DNA of 48,396 bases from Caballeronia terrestris (GCF_001544515.1 NZ_FCOL02000042.1:1-48396), one strand, 5' to 3'. Numbered from the stretch's first letter, positions 40,222 through 48,396 are shown. A program made the numbers and translations. Notes: generated by a model not told the origin, from the sequence alone.

Positions 40222-42432
40222 TTGAATCCAACAGAGACTGCGACCTTCGACCTGCCGCTGCCCTCGCGCAATTTCGCCGAGACGCGCCGGGTGCTGCTGC
40301 TCGTGCTCATCGGTTCGATTTTGGTGCCGCTCGTGTGCCTCGCCGTCTACGGCTACTACGACTATCAGCGGCGTATCGCCAATGCGGACGATCTGGTCGA
40401 GCGCGTCGTGCGTGTCGCCAACGAGCACGCGGTCAAGGTCATCGACCTGAACCAGCAGCTCGTCACGCGCATCGTCGACATGCTCGGCGAAAGCGACGAC
40501 CAGAACGTCTCGGGCCGCGAGGCGCAGTTGCACCGCACGCTCGACGACGTCGGCGGCGGCTTTCCGCAAGTGGCGGCGATCTCGGTCTTCGGCGTGAACG
40601 GCGACCTGCTCGCGAACAGCCGCTACTATCCGGTGCCGCGCGTTTCCGTCGGCGGGCGCGAGGACTTCCGCTCCGCCCGCGCGATGGCGCCCGTCACGTA
40701 CTTCTCGCTGCCGCTGCGCGGCAAGGTCGGCCAGGCCGACGTCTTCACGACGACGATGGGCCGCGTCTCGCACGGCGGACAGTTCCTCGGCGCGGTATCG
40801 ATCGCGTTGAAGCGCGACTACTTCAGCGACTTCTACCGCGAACTCGCGGGGAGCGATCCGGCGCTCACTATCGGCCTGTACCGGCGCGACGGCGGCATCA
40901 TGGTGCGCTATCCGCCGGAGCCCGCAGGCGCTCACCCCGCGACCAACACGCCGTTCACCAACGCGTTTCGCAACAACGAGCTATATGGCCGCCTGCGCAT
41001 GACATCGACGGTGGACAACGTCGACAAGCTGCTCGCCTACCGTCGCGTCGCGGACTATCCGCTCTACGTCGCAGCCGGCTACGCGATGGAATCGATCTAC
41101 CAGAACTGGTGGCGCAACTGCGCGCTGGTCGCGGCGATCGCGCTCGTGCCGTGCGTCGTCGTGTGGCTGCTGGTCGTGTTCTCGATCCGCCGGCTGAACG
41201 CCGAGCAGGCCGCGTGGGAGCGCTGGCAGGCCGAGGTGGCGATCCGGCTGTCGATCGAGGCGTCGAGCCGGCAGTTGCGGCGCATGGGCGCGCTCGGCAA
41301 TCTCGTCGCGAACGTCGCGCACGATTTCAACAACCTGCTGATGGTCGTCGCGTCGAACATGGAGCTTGCGCGGCGCAAGAACTTCAGCGATGTCGAACCC
41401 GAAGTGCTGGCCGTCGAGCGCGCGACCGCCGGCGCGGAATCGCTCGCGCGCCGCCTGATGAGCGTCGCGAGAAAGCAGCCGCTCAAGCAGGAACTCGTCG
41501 ATCCCGCCGCGTGGCTGCCGGGCATCGCGGAGCTGATGAAGTCATCGGTGCAAGCGAATATCGTCGTGTCGATCGAATTGTCGCCGGATTTGTGGACCGT
41601 GCGCGCCGATCCCGTCGAACTGGAACTGGCGCTCGTGAACATCGTCGTGAACGCGAGCGAGGCGATGCCGCGCGGCGGGCGCATCGTGATCCGCTGCCAG
41701 AACGTGCGCGTGAAGGCAGGCGAGAGCGAGCTGCCGAACGGCGAGTACGTGCTGATCTCGGTATCGGACAACGGCGAAGGCATGAGCGACGACGTCCGCC
41801 AGCGAGCGTTCGAACCGCTTTTCACGACTAAGGTCCGCGGCGCGGGCACGGGCCTCGGGCTCGCGCAGGTGCTCGCCGCGTGCGAGCAGGCGGGTGGCAC
41901 GGCGCGCATCACGAGCGTCCCGGGCGCGGGCACGACGGTGCGGCTCTATCTGCCGCATCACCATGCGGCGGCGCCGTTGGAGACGCCCCTTCCGCCTGTG
42001 CCGCCGCCGTCCGAAGCCGAACCGTTCATCGCGGAACACGAGCGGGACGCAGAGCCGGAGCGCCATCAAGAACTGCGCGGCATGTCGGTGCTGCTCGTCG
42101 AGGACAACGCCGATGTCGCGGCGGCCGTCTCGGCGGTGCTGGAGGTTTTCGGCTGCGCGGTGCATCACGTCGAAAGCGCCGATGCCGGGTTCGAACTGCT
42201 CGGGCAAGGCTATGGGTTCGACCTCGTCCTGTCCGACATCCAGATGCCGGGGAGCATGAACGGCATCGACCTCGCGGAGCAGATTCTCCTGCGTTTGCCG
42301 TCGCAGAAGGTCGTGCTGATGACCGGTTACGCCGACGAGCTCGAACGCGCGAAACATCTCGGCGTGCTGATTCTCGCGAAGCCCTTCGATATGGAAGACC
42401 TGCGCGAACTCGTCGCACCGGGCGTCCACTAA
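40222..42432 (+). CDS. membrane hybrid histidine kinase with C-terminal receiver
   Basis: A 736-residue sensor. It has membrane segment 1 at about 23-45, a periplasmic Cache-like domain (about 50-290, with FGVNGDLLANSRYY), segment 2 at about 298-320, then a HisKA domain with His367 in VAHDFNNLL. The ATPase domain carries NIVVNASEAM, SDNGEGM and GTGLGLAQV. A proline-rich linker leads to a receiver domain with phospho-acceptor Asp672 in LVLSDIQMPG. No DNA-binding output is fused and no response regulator adjoins, so the partner is elsewhere. The start codon appears to be TTG 40222 behind a G-run; no ATG lies in frame before the domain core. Confidence 0.92.
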   Translation: MNPTETATFDLPLPSRNFAETRRVLLLVLIGSILVPLVCLAVYGYYDYQRRIANADDLVERVVRVANEHAVKVIDLNQQLVTRIVDMLGESDDQNVSGREAQLHRTLDDVGGGFPQVAAISVFGVNGDLLANSRYYPVPRVSVGGREDFRSARAMAPVTYFSLPLRGKVGQADVFTTTMGRVSHGGQFLGAVSIALKRDYFSDFYRELAGSDPALTIGLYRRDGGIMVRYPPEPAGAHPATNTPFTNAFRNNELYGRLRMTSTVDNVDKLLAYRRVADYPLYVAAGYAMESIYQNWWRNCALVAAIALVPCVVVWLLVVFSIRRLNAEQAAWERWQAEVAIRLSIEASSRQLRRMGALGNLVANVAHDFNNLLMVVASNMELARRKNFSDVEPEVLAVERATAGAESLARRLMSVARKQPLKQELVDPAAWLPGIAELMKSSVQANIVVSIELSPDLWTVRADPVELELALVNIVVNASEAMPRGGRIVIRCQNVRVKAGESELPNGEYVLISVSDNGEGMSDDVRQRAFEPLFTTKVRGAGTGLGLAQVLAACEQAGGTARITSVPGAGTTVRLYLPHHHAAAPLETPLPPVPPPSEAEPFIAEHERDAEPERHQELRGMSVLLVEDNADVAAAVSAVLEVFGCAVHHVESADAGFELLGQGYGFDLVLSDIQMPGSMNGIDLAEQILLRLPSQKVVLMTGYADELERAKHLGVLILAKPFDMEDLRELVAPGVH

Positions 42433-42707
42433 ACCCAACTTCTCCTCTGCACCAATTCCTTCTCGCAATCGCGCGAGAGGGAACGCTGCGTGCGTATGTC
42501 CTTTGGCGCATGCATCCAGTTCCGGGCAAGCAGGCGGCGTGCAGCGCGCGCGTGAATCGCTCTGTCAGGCATACAGGCCAAGCTTTCGATCGTACGAAAA
42601 GCAGACCTTGTGCGTTTGGCGCAAGCGTTTAGCGATCGCAAACGAATGCGAATTTAGCTATGGCGGCACGCGCGAATTACTGCAAAAAGGGGCTGAGGAG
42701 AGAGAAA

Positions 42708-42995
42708 GTGAGAAAACCCAAACTGGCCTATTCGAAGGCGGCCCAGAAGCCGGGCGCGCACCACGCGCCGCCGACGGAGGACGATTTCGAGATCTACGCG
42801 TCGTATCAGGTGAACGCGGCGGGGTTGTATATCGGCACGCTGAAAGTCGTGCGCAAGACCGACGGACGCCTGCTGTTTCCGTTCGCCGGCGCGCCGGTCA
42901 TCGGACCGTTTCCGACGCGGCAGGAAGCGCGCGTCGCGGCGGACACCTACGGGTCGCGGATTGTCGCGGGCGACATCAGCAACCCGGAGGCTTGA
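42708..42995 (+). CDS. DUF6723-like small protein
   Basis: A 95-residue protein with one alpha/beta domain: DDFEIYASYQVNAAGLYIGTLKVVRKTDGR, then FPFAGAPVIGPFPTRQEAR and a helical end. I recall this as a Burkholderiales family named DUF6723; function unknown. GTG 42708 has AGGAG 7 bases upstream and gives a basic MRKPKLAYSKAAQK start; ATG 42660 in frame lacks a ribosome site. It is convergent with motB, stops 6 bases apart. The 275 bases before it hold no gene I can recognise. Confidence 0.72.
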   Translation: MRKPKLAYSKAAQKPGAHHAPPTEDDFEIYASYQVNAAGLYIGTLKVVRKTDGRLLFPFAGAPVIGPFPTRQEARVAADTYGSRIVAGDISNPEA

Positions 42996-43001
42996 TCAAC
43001 C

Positions 43002-43970
43002 TTACGACGAACGGCCTCCCGCCGTCGCCGCGACCGGCACTACGCCGTTCACAGGCGCGTTTTCGTCGACCGTTGTGCGTCCGCCGTCCTTGAAGAATGC
43101 CTGCTCGGCCGCCTTGTTCAGCACGAGAATGCTGATGCGGCGATTGGTCGGTTCGTCGGCGACGTCCTTGTTGAGCGGCAGCACGTCGGCCAGGCCGCGC
43201 ACTTGCAGCACCTTCTTCTCGCTCATGCCGCCCGCCACCAGCGCGCGCCGCGCGGCGTTCGCCCGTTCGCCCGAGAGCTCCCAGTTCGAATAGCCGGACT
43301 GGCTGCCGGAGTACGGCACGGCATCGGTGTGGCCCGCAATCGACACGCGATTGTCCACGTCGTTCAGCGATGCGCCGATCTGCGACAGAATCGTCGTCAC
43401 GTAGCTTTCGAGGCGCGAACTGCCCGAGGCGAACATCGGCCGCTTGAGCGAATCGACGATCTCGATGCGCAAACCTTCGCTCGTAATCGCGATGCGGATC
43501 TGGTCCTTGAACGCGCGCAAAGCGGGCGTGTTTTCGATCAGCGCGGTGAGTTTCTGCTTCAGATGCTGCAGGCGCTGCGCGTCCTCGGCGGCGACGGCGG
43601 CGCGCGCGATCGACGGCGGCACCGGCTGCGTCTGGCTCTTGGTGGCTTCGCCCGGACGCGAGCTCGAAAGATCACGCCCGCCACCTTCGATCACGCTGGT
43701 ACGCGCTGCACCGCTGCCGTCCTTGCCGCCGAACACGGCCGCGAGCGGCGTGTTGAAGTAATCTTCGATGCCTTGTTTGTCATATTTCGACGTCGATCCG
43801 AGCAGCCACATCAGCAGGAAGAACGCCATCATCGCCGTGACGAAGTCGGCGTAGGCGATCTTCCAGGCGCCGCCGTGGTGCCCGCCGTGGCCGCCTTTCT
43901 TCTTGCGGCGCACGATGACGGTCGGCGCGAGCACGGATTGCAGCGGATCGCGGGAAGGTTTTTCAGCCAT
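43002..43970 (-). CDS. motB: flagellar motor stator protein MotB
   Basis: A 322-residue stator subunit. One membrane segment (about 36-58) carries the proton-binding Asp42 in AYADFVTAMMAFFLLMW. The C-terminal OmpA-like peptidoglycan domain shows SIAGHTDAVPY, WELSGERANAARRAL and NRRISILVL. MotB anchors stators to the wall and conducts protons with MotA. GGAG is 7 bases before ATG 43970. It lies 24 bases downstream of motA in the same operon. No che or flh gene follows, because the next gene is convergent. Confidence 0.96.
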   Translation of the reverse strand: MAEKPSRDPLQSVLAPTVIVRRKKKGGHGGHHGGAWKIAYADFVTAMMAFFLLMWLLGSTSKYDKQGIEDYFNTPLAAVFGGKDGSGAARTSVIEGGGRDLSSSRPGEATKSQTQPVPPSIARAAVAAEDAQRLQHLKQKLTALIENTPALRAFKDQIRIAITSEGLRIEIVDSLKRPMFASGSSRLESYVTTILSQIGASLNDVDNRVSIAGHTDAVPYSGSQSGYSNWELSGERANAARRALVAGGMSEKKVLQVRGLADVLPLNKDVADEPTNRRISILVLNKAAEQAFFKDGGRTTVDENAPVNGVVPVAATAGGRSS

Positions 43971-43994
43971 GTTCGTGCTCCGTCGGGCTCAGGG

Positions 43995-44864
43995 TCACGC
44001 CGATTTCGGCGACTTGGTGGCGCGCACGGCGTCGTCGAGTTCCTTGAAGCTCGGGCGATCGGCGGTGAAGAGCACCTTGCGGCCGAACTCGACGGCGAGC
44101 GTCGGCGCGTAGCCGTTCATCGACGCGAGCAGCACCGACTTCACGCACTGGTACGGCTTGGCTTCGGCCTGGCCCTTCGCGTTGAGCAGGTCGGCGAGCG
44201 GCCCGATGAAGCCGTACGCGAGCAGAATGCCGAGGAACGTGCCGACCAGCGCGCCGGCGATCATCTCGCCGAGCACGGCGGGCGCGGCGCCCACGGAACC
44301 CATCGTATGCACGACGCCCATCACCGCCGCGACGATGCCGAACGCGGGCAGGCCGTCGGCCATCTTCTGGATCGCGTTCGCCGCCACCGACGCTTCCGTG
44401 TGGTGCGTTTCGAGCTCTTCGTCCATCAAATCCTGCATTTCGAGCGCGTTCACGTTGCCGCTCGACATCATGCGCAGATAGTCGACGATGAAATCGAGCA
44501 GGTGATGGTCTTTCATCACGTGGTCGTACTTCTGGAAGAGCGGGCTGGATTCGGGCGCATCGACGTCCGCTTCGAGCGCCATCATGCCTTCCTTGCGCGC
44601 TTTCTGGAGCAGCTCGTAGAGCAGGGCGATCAGGGAAAGATACTTTTCCTTCGTGTACGCGCCGCCCTTGAACGCGGTCGGCAGGGCCTTGAGCGTTTTC
44701 TTGAGCGTCGCCGTCGGATTCGACACGACGAACGCGCCGAGCGCCGCGCCGAAAATGCACAGCAACTCGAACGGCTGCACGAGCGCGCCAAGATGGCCGC
44801 CGACGCCGACAAAACTACCGATCACCGAGGCGATCACCACGATCCATCCGATTGCGACAAACAT
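43995..44864 (-). CDS. motA: flagellar motor stator protein MotA
   Basis: A 289-residue proton-channel subunit with four membrane segments (two near the start, two near 170-220). The cytoplasmic loop has the charged pair region KARKEGMMALEADVD that touches FliG. Prolines in DGLPAFGIVAAVMGVV and GFIGPLADLL match the functional Pro173 and Pro222 of E. coli. GGAG lies 5 bases before ATG 44864. A sigma-28-like promoter is placed about 105-130 bases upstream. It forms an operon with motB. Confidence 0.96.
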   Translation of the reverse strand: MFVAIGWIVVIASVIGSFVGVGGHLGALVQPFELLCIFGAALGAFVVSNPTATLKKTLKALPTAFKGGAYTKEKYLSLIALLYELLQKARKEGMMALEADVDAPESSPLFQKYDHVMKDHHLLDFIVDYLRMMSSGNVNALEMQDLMDEELETHHTEASVAANAIQKMADGLPAFGIVAAVMGVVHTMGSVGAAPAVLGEMIAGALVGTFLGILLAYGFIGPLADLLNAKGQAEAKPYQCVKSVLLASMNGYAPTLAVEFGRKVLFTADRPSFKELDDAVRATKSPKSA

Positions 44865-44968
44865 GATTTCTCCGGGAAGTCAGGGCTTCGCGCGGCGCGC
44901 CGTCTGCGTTTGCAGGCATGCTCGGCGCGCGAAGTCGTCTTTGTTCTTAACGGCCCGGTTAATCGGAG

Positions 44969-44995
44969 ATTTAGGGGATAGACAGAGAAACTTTA
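44969..44995 (-). promoter_or_regulatory. sigma-28 (FliA)-like promoter for motAB
   Basis: On the minus strand TAAAGTTT (complement of 44988-44995) is followed after 11 bases by CCCTAAAT (complement of 44969-44976). The consensus is TAAAGTTT-N11-GCCGATAA: the -35 is perfect and the spacing exact, while the -10 matches only in part. Confidence 0.6.
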
Positions 44996-45024
44996 CGCGG
45001 AACGTTTGCGCGGTAATTTTTACT

Positions 45025-45402
45025 TTACATGCCAGGTGCTTCATCGATGAAACCGGTCATCGACACGATGCGCGATTCTTCGTCGACGATGGCGAAGTCG
45101 GTTCCTTTCACGATCGATTGTCCTTCCGGCGTGCGCAGTTCCCAACTGAAGCGCAGATGGTTCGCGAAGCCGTCGATGCCGGTCGTGCGGCTGAACGTGT
45201 GCGCCGGAAAGCGCTCGTGGACGGCGCGGATCATCGCGTCGATGCCGTCGTGGCCGTCGCCGCGCAACAGCGGATCGCGGTACGACGCGTTCGCCGCGTA
45301 GCTCTCGCGGATCAGCGACGCGCGGCGTTCAGCGTCGATTTCGTTCCAGGCGTCGAAGTAGCGGTCGATCAACGTGTCGTGGACATTGGCTTGCGTGTTC
45401 AT
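45025..45402 (-). CDS. SnoaL-like / NTF2-fold protein
   Basis: A 125-residue protein of the NTF2-like fold. An N-terminal helix DTLIDRYFDAWNEIDAERR and SYRDPLLRGDGHDGIDAMIR are followed by the curved sheet (RFSWELRTPEGQSIVKGTDF). Members range from polyketide cyclases to simple binding proteins, so activity cannot be assigned. ATG 45402 has AAGGAG 7 bases upstream. Divergent from an XRE regulator, which may control it. Confidence 0.82.
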   Translation of the reverse strand: MNTQANVHDTLIDRYFDAWNEIDAERRASLIRESYAANASYRDPLLRGDGHDGIDAMIRAVHERFPAHTFSRTTGIDGFANHLRFSWELRTPEGQSIVKGTDFAIVDEESRIVSMTGFIDEAPGM

Positions 45403-45534
45403 GCTCGGCTCCTTGAGTGGACGTTGGCGCAGCGGCGTTTTGCGTCTGCGTGGCCCACTATCGGAAACCGGCGGCGGGCTGTCGATTACGCCGGAGGTAA
45501 TGGAAAGCTCGCCTGCTTCGTCTAAGATCGGCTC

Positions 45535-46362
45535 ATGAACTCGACCCTTGCCCACGCCGCGCCGCCTCCGCCCGTCGGCGCTCTGCTGCGCGAATGGCGG
45601 CAGCGCAGACGCATGAGCCAGCTCGATCTCGCGGGCGAGGCCGAAGTTTCGACGCGCCATCTGAGCTTCGTCGAATCGGGCCGTTCCGTGCCGAGCCGGG
45701 AGATGGTCATGCGCCTTGCCGAACAGCTTGACGTGCCGCTGCGCGAGCGCAATACGCTGCTCGTCGCGGCCGGTTACGCGCCGCTCTACCGCGAGCGCAA
45801 TCTCGCTGATCCGCAACTGTCGGCCGCCCGCCGGGCCGTCGAACTCGTGCTGAAAGGGCACGAGCCGTATCCGGCGCTCGCCGTCGATCGCCACTGGACG
45901 ATGGTTTCGGCAAACGCCGCGATCGCGCCGCTCGTAGCGCTCGCCGATCCGTCGCTGCTCGAAGGGCCGGTCAACGTGCTGCGCCTGAGCCTGCATCCGC
46001 AGGGCCTGGCAAATGCGATCGTCAACTGGCACGAGTGGCGCGCGCATTTGCTCGCGCGTGTGCGGCGTCAGGTGGAAGTTTCCGGCGACGCGACGCTCGG
46101 CGCGTTGCTGCGCGAACTGGAGGCTTATCCGGCGCCCGCGCATGCCGGCGCGCCGACGCACGGCGAAACCGATGCGGTCGTCGTCCCGTTGCAACTGCGG
46201 ATGCCGTCGGGCGTGCTGTCGTTTTTCAGCACGACGACCGTGTTTGGCACGCCGGTCGACATCACGCTGTCGGAACTGGCGCTCGAGGCGTTCTTTCCCG
46301 CCGACGCCGCGACGGCCGAAGCCCTGCGCCAGTCCGTCCAGGCCGATTCTTACAAAATTTGA
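45535..46362 (+). CDS. XRE-family regulator with MmyB-like ligand domain
   Basis: A 275-residue regulator. The helix-turn-helix (about 14-70) reads LREWRQRRRMSQLDLAGEAEVSTRHLSFVESGRSVPS. The C-terminal part (about 100-270) resembles the MmyB-like PAS-type fold that binds small hydrophobic ligands: DRHWTMVSANAAIAPL, and FFSTTTVFGTPVDITLSELALE near the end. The pair of divergent genes, this one and a SnoaL-like protein, is common for this regulator class. An ATTAC-N7-GTAAT inverted repeat (45485-45501) in the 132-base gap is a candidate operator. Confidence 0.88.
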   Translation: MNSTLAHAAPPPPVGALLREWRQRRRMSQLDLAGEAEVSTRHLSFVESGRSVPSREMVMRLAEQLDVPLRERNTLLVAAGYAPLYRERNLADPQLSAARRAVELVLKGHEPYPALAVDRHWTMVSANAAIAPLVALADPSLLEGPVNVLRLSLHPQGLANAIVNWHEWRAHLLARVRRQVEVSGDATLGALLRELEAYPAPAHAGAPTHGETDAVVVPLQLRMPSGVLSFFSTTTVFGTPVDITLSELALEAFFPADAATAEALRQSVQADSYKI

Positions 46363-46453
46363 ACCTCCGGCGCGCGTGCCGATCAATGGAACAAGACTTG
46401 CGACCGACACACTGGCAGGTTTCCTCATTCAATCAACGAGAGGCGAAAGAGCG

Positions 46454-46726
46454 ATGATCCAGACATTCGAGCAAACCATTGGCGGGCAGCCGATGCAGTT
46501 CTGCGCCAGCATCGCCGACGGCGGAGGGCCGCAGCGCGTGATCATCAGCCGCGCGGATTCGGCGGAATCGCTCGTGATCGTCGATGCGACGGGCATCATC
46601 GGCGCGATTCGGGCGGAAGTGGAAGCGCCGGAGAATTTCGTCGCCGATGCGGTCAGGAAGGCACAGCAGGAGGCGCTGATCGAGCGGGCGCTGGAGACAG
46701 GTGAAGTGCAGACTACGAGTCTTTAG
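46454..46726 (+). CDS. small conserved-looking hypothetical protein
   Basis: A 90-residue acidic protein with good codon pattern but no family I can name. It begins MIQTFEQTIGGQPMQFCASI, with a beta-rich middle (RVIISRADSAESLVIVD) and a helical tail (DAVRKAQQEALIERALE). No membrane segment or signal. ATG 46454 has GAGGCGAAAGAG upstream. It is 91 bases after the XRE gene and is followed by a hairpin with a T-run. Confidence 0.6.
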   Translation: MIQTFEQTIGGQPMQFCASIADGGGPQRVIISRADSAESLVIVDATGIIGAIRAEVEAPENFVADAVRKAQQEALIERALETGEVQTTSL

Positions 46727-46796
46727 GTTTTTGAGATTGGGCGGGAATTCGTAGTTTTCGGCCGGTTTTGGTGGTTTTTCAGCTGGTTCGACACTG

Positions 46797-46835
46797 AAAC
46801 GCCGCGCACGCGGATTTCGCGGCGCGGGCGTTTTT
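46797..46835 (+). terminator. terminator hairpin 1
   Basis: Arms AAACGCCGCGC and GCGCGGGCGTTT (one bulge) around GGATTTC, ending in a TTTTT run (46831-46835). It closes the small hypothetical gene, 70 bases past its stop. Confidence 0.65.
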
Positions 46836-46942
46836 GCAGATGCGCGTGCTATATGAAGTCTCCGGGCGCGAGCGGTGTTGTGGAATCGGGAGTCGCATTG
46901 ACGTTCAGCGCAGCATTGTCGTTTCGGGGCCATTTTTGACGG

Positions 46943-46981
46943 AAACGCCTGCACGCGATGTGTCGCAGTGCGGGCGTTTTT
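46943..46981 (+). terminator. terminator hairpin 2, similar to hairpin 1
   Basis: A stem of about 16 bp with one mismatch and one bulge (AAACGCCTGCACGCGA with TCGCAGTGCGGGCGTTT), ending in TTTTT (46977-46981). It shares the AAACGCC...GGGCGTTTTTGCA frame with hairpin 1, 146 bases upstream. No gene lies between the two. Confidence 0.6.
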
Positions 46982-47005
46982 GCACCCAGCCGGGCGCTGA
47001 CGTGG

Positions 47006-47161
47006 CTACGCGCTTGTCACGGCGTCGCCCGGCGCGAACGGCGTCGCGGAATCGGGACCATCGGGGAGATCGGGATCATCAGGGTTCGGCGCGGCATCCG
47101 GATCCAGCAGGGTGTCGGGATCGGGATCGAGCGGCTGGCCGGGATCGTGTGGCGTTGACAT
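47006..47161 (-). CDS. Asp/Pro-rich small protein
   Basis: A 51-residue acidic low-complexity protein. Residues 8-40 are repeats of DP, DPD and DPDAAPNPDDPD kinds. No signal or membrane segment is seen. ATG 47161 is preceded by GAGG at a usable distance, but the frame could extend to 47281. No homologue is recognised, and such a GC-rich Asp/Pro frame could arise by chance, so the call is tentative. It lies downstream of, and on the same strand as, the MFS gene. Confidence 0.4.
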   Translation of the reverse strand: MSTPHDPGQPLDPDPDTLLDPDAAPNPDDPDLPDGPDSATPFAPGDAVTSA

Positions 47162-47431
47162 GGCGGCTATCCTCGTACGGCCTGCGGACCGGGCGTTGCA
47201 CGGTGTGTGCGGATCGGATGACGCAACGGGCGTTCCCGCGTGGGGTGTTGTAAGACAGTCGGAGAAGCGAGCCGACGTCATCGATCTTTAGCATACGTCG
47301 CGCGCTTTACTCCGTCGTGTTGTGCCGCGCGACGCCGGGTTCTCTTAGAAATACGCGGAACCAACGCCCACGCGTTTTGACTTGAATTTCCGCGCAACGT
47401 GTGCGGATTGCCCGAGCCCCGACGCACAAGC

Positions 47432-48396
47432 TCAGTCCCCCTGCCGCACCGCTCGCCCACACGACGCACCTTCCTCCCGCGCCGCCGCATTCCTCACGAA
47501 CCACGCGGTCAACGCCCCGCATATCAAAAGCCCCACCGAAATCCCCGCCGACCACTTCACCCCCACGACGATCTGGGCCGCTTCCGCCCCGCCCGCGCCG
47601 TGACTGGCAAGCGCGCCAAACGCCGCGACACCGATCGCCCCCGCCGCCTGCCGCGCCGTATTGAGCACCGCCGACGCCGTCCCCGCCCGCTCCCGAGCGA
47701 CCGCGCCGAGCACGGCGGTCGTCATCGCGGGGACGGCCAGGCCCATGCCGGACGGAATCAGCAGGAACGGGATCAGCAACGCGACGGTGGGCGTCGAGGC
47801 ATCGACGAAGGCGAGCGCGGCGAACCCGGCGGCGTCGAGAAGCGCGCCCGCGATCATCGGTCCGCGCGACCCGAAGCGCGCAACGACCGGCCCGCTCGCC
47901 AGATTCGACAGCAGGAACCCGCCCGTCAGCGGCAAAAAAGCGAGGCCGGTGGCAAGCGGGGTATGACCGAGCACGCGCTGCAAGTAAAGGCTCAGCACGA
48001 ACACCATCCCGTAATAGGTCAAATTCGCGAATATGCCGAACGTGACAGCCGCGCTGAACGTGCGGTCGGCGAAGAGCGAGAGCGGCAGCATCGGCGCGGC
48101 GCTCTTCTTTTCGACGGTGATGAAAAGGCCGCCCGCGACCGCCGCCAGCGTGATCCCGCCCAATACCAGCGGATGCGTGATCCCGAGCGGTCGCAACTCG
48201 ATCATGGCGCCGACGAACGCCGCCAATGCGACCGCCGCGAGCGCCTGGCCCGGCAGATCGATGCCGCGCGCCTTCGCGGAGCGCGGCGTGTCGTCGACCC
48301 AGGCGCAAGTCGCCGCGATCCCCAGCGCGCAAATCGGCAGGTTCACCCAGAAGATGCCGCGCCAGCCAAAGCCCGCGATCAGCATCCCGCCGACGA
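47432..48396 (-). CDS. DHA2-type MFS drug transporter (5' part beyond the window)
   Basis: The visible 321 residues are the C-terminal part of a 14-segment major facilitator protein. The early segment WRGIFWVNLPICALGI is the DHA2/EmrB signature that follows segment 6. LPLSLFADRTFSAA and the NTARQAAGAIGVAAFGAL stretch near the end are also typical. About eight membrane segments are seen; roughly 150-180 N-terminal residues lie past the right edge. It probably expels drugs or toxic compounds. The stop at 47432 is followed by no clear terminator. Confidence 0.88.
   Translation of the reverse strand, partial: VGGMLIAGFGWRGIFWVNLPICALGIAATCAWVDDTPRSAKARGIDLPGQALAAVALAAFVGAMIELRPLGITHPLVLGGITLAAVAGGLFITVEKKSAAPMLPLSLFADRTFSAAVTFGIFANLTYYGMVFVLSLYLQRVLGHTPLATGLAFLPLTGGFLLSNLASGPVVARFGSRGPMIAGALLDAAGFAALAFVDASTPTVALLIPFLLIPSGMGLAVPAMTTAVLGAVARERAGTASAVLNTARQAAGAIGVAAFGALASHGAGGAEAAQIVVGVKWSAGISVGLLICGALTAWFVRNAAAREEGASCGRAVRQGD

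Noticed and set aside
43203..44981. A 592-codon plus-strand open frame across motAB
   Set aside because: It is antisense shadow of two unmistakable stator genes, with an Arg/His/Glu-rich composition and no family signature.
47040..47140. Tandem DNA repeats or a CRISPR-like array
   Set aside because: The GGGATCGGGATC-type repetition is irregular, short and explained by Asp/Pro codons on the minus strand; there are no spacers.

Overview
The window looks like a chromosomal stretch from a Burkholderiaceae beta-proteobacterium, most likely the Paraburkholderia/Caballeronia group. The basis is high GC, the gene families present (FCD-type GntR regulators, a LivM-LivG fusion, DUF2934, DUF6723, a long acyl-CoA transferase, a homodimeric 2-oxoacid dehydrogenase E1) and, at the left edge, a TTTCTTTGC repeat element that I recall as common in these genomes. 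I see no rRNA, tRNA, CRISPR array, transposase or prophage gene. Genes are densely packed on both strands, and almost all recognised genes are intact; the last one runs off the right edge.

Layout. 1-3.6 kb: repeat element, then a minus-strand metallophosphoesterase-cupredoxin pair divergent from an ECF sigma/anti-sigma pair, then a DUF2934 gene. 3.7-8.8 kb: a complete branched-chain-amino-acid-type ABC transporter (binding protein, LivH, fused LivM-LivG, LivF). 9-16.4 kb: an AroE-like dehydrogenase behind a palindromic operator, Kup potassium uptake, a 667-residue CoA-transferase, a convergent APC amino-acid permease and a 1-Cys peroxiredoxin. 16.4-21.8 kb (minus strand): an aromatic-acid-type MFS transporter, a ferritin-like protein, a GntR regulator, a 419-base gene-free stretch with two perfect hairpins, a LysR regulator and a FUSC membrane protein. 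21.9-23.4 kb: a membrane diguanylate cyclase.

23.4-30.5 kb is a sugar module: L-fuconate dehydratase on minus, divergent from a GntR(FCD)-led operon encoding a four-gene CUT1-type sugar ABC transporter. A CTAG-periodic operator overlaps a TTGACA promoter between them. Both permeases carry an extra pair of membrane segments. 30.5-34 kb: a DUF1269 membrane protein, an orphan ParA preceded by a nested palindrome, DUF2784, an FmdB zinc ribbon, an MscS channel and an Lrp/AsnC regulator. The Lrp gene is divergent from a PDH-E1-like gene (34.1-36.9 kb), recalling mdeR/mdeB. bluB follows, with its start codon right behind a two-tier stem-loop.

37.5-42.4 kb: a phosphoribosyltransferase, an ammonium transporter with a near-consensus sigma-54 promoter and several GCACC boxes, a glycine-rich exported protein and a hybrid histidine kinase. 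42.7-48.4 kb: DUF6723, motAB behind a sigma-28-like promoter, a SnoaL-like protein divergent from an XRE regulator, a small hypothetical gene, two similar terminator hairpins, an Asp/Pro-rich small protein and the start-truncated end of a DHA2-type MFS exporter.

The window mostly holds independent transport, regulation and stress units. The best candidates for something not well described are the ECF-controlled metallophosphoesterase/cupredoxin unit with mirror-image promoters, the sugar transporter with matching inserts in both permeases, the nested palindrome at the orphan parA, and the structured bluB leader.
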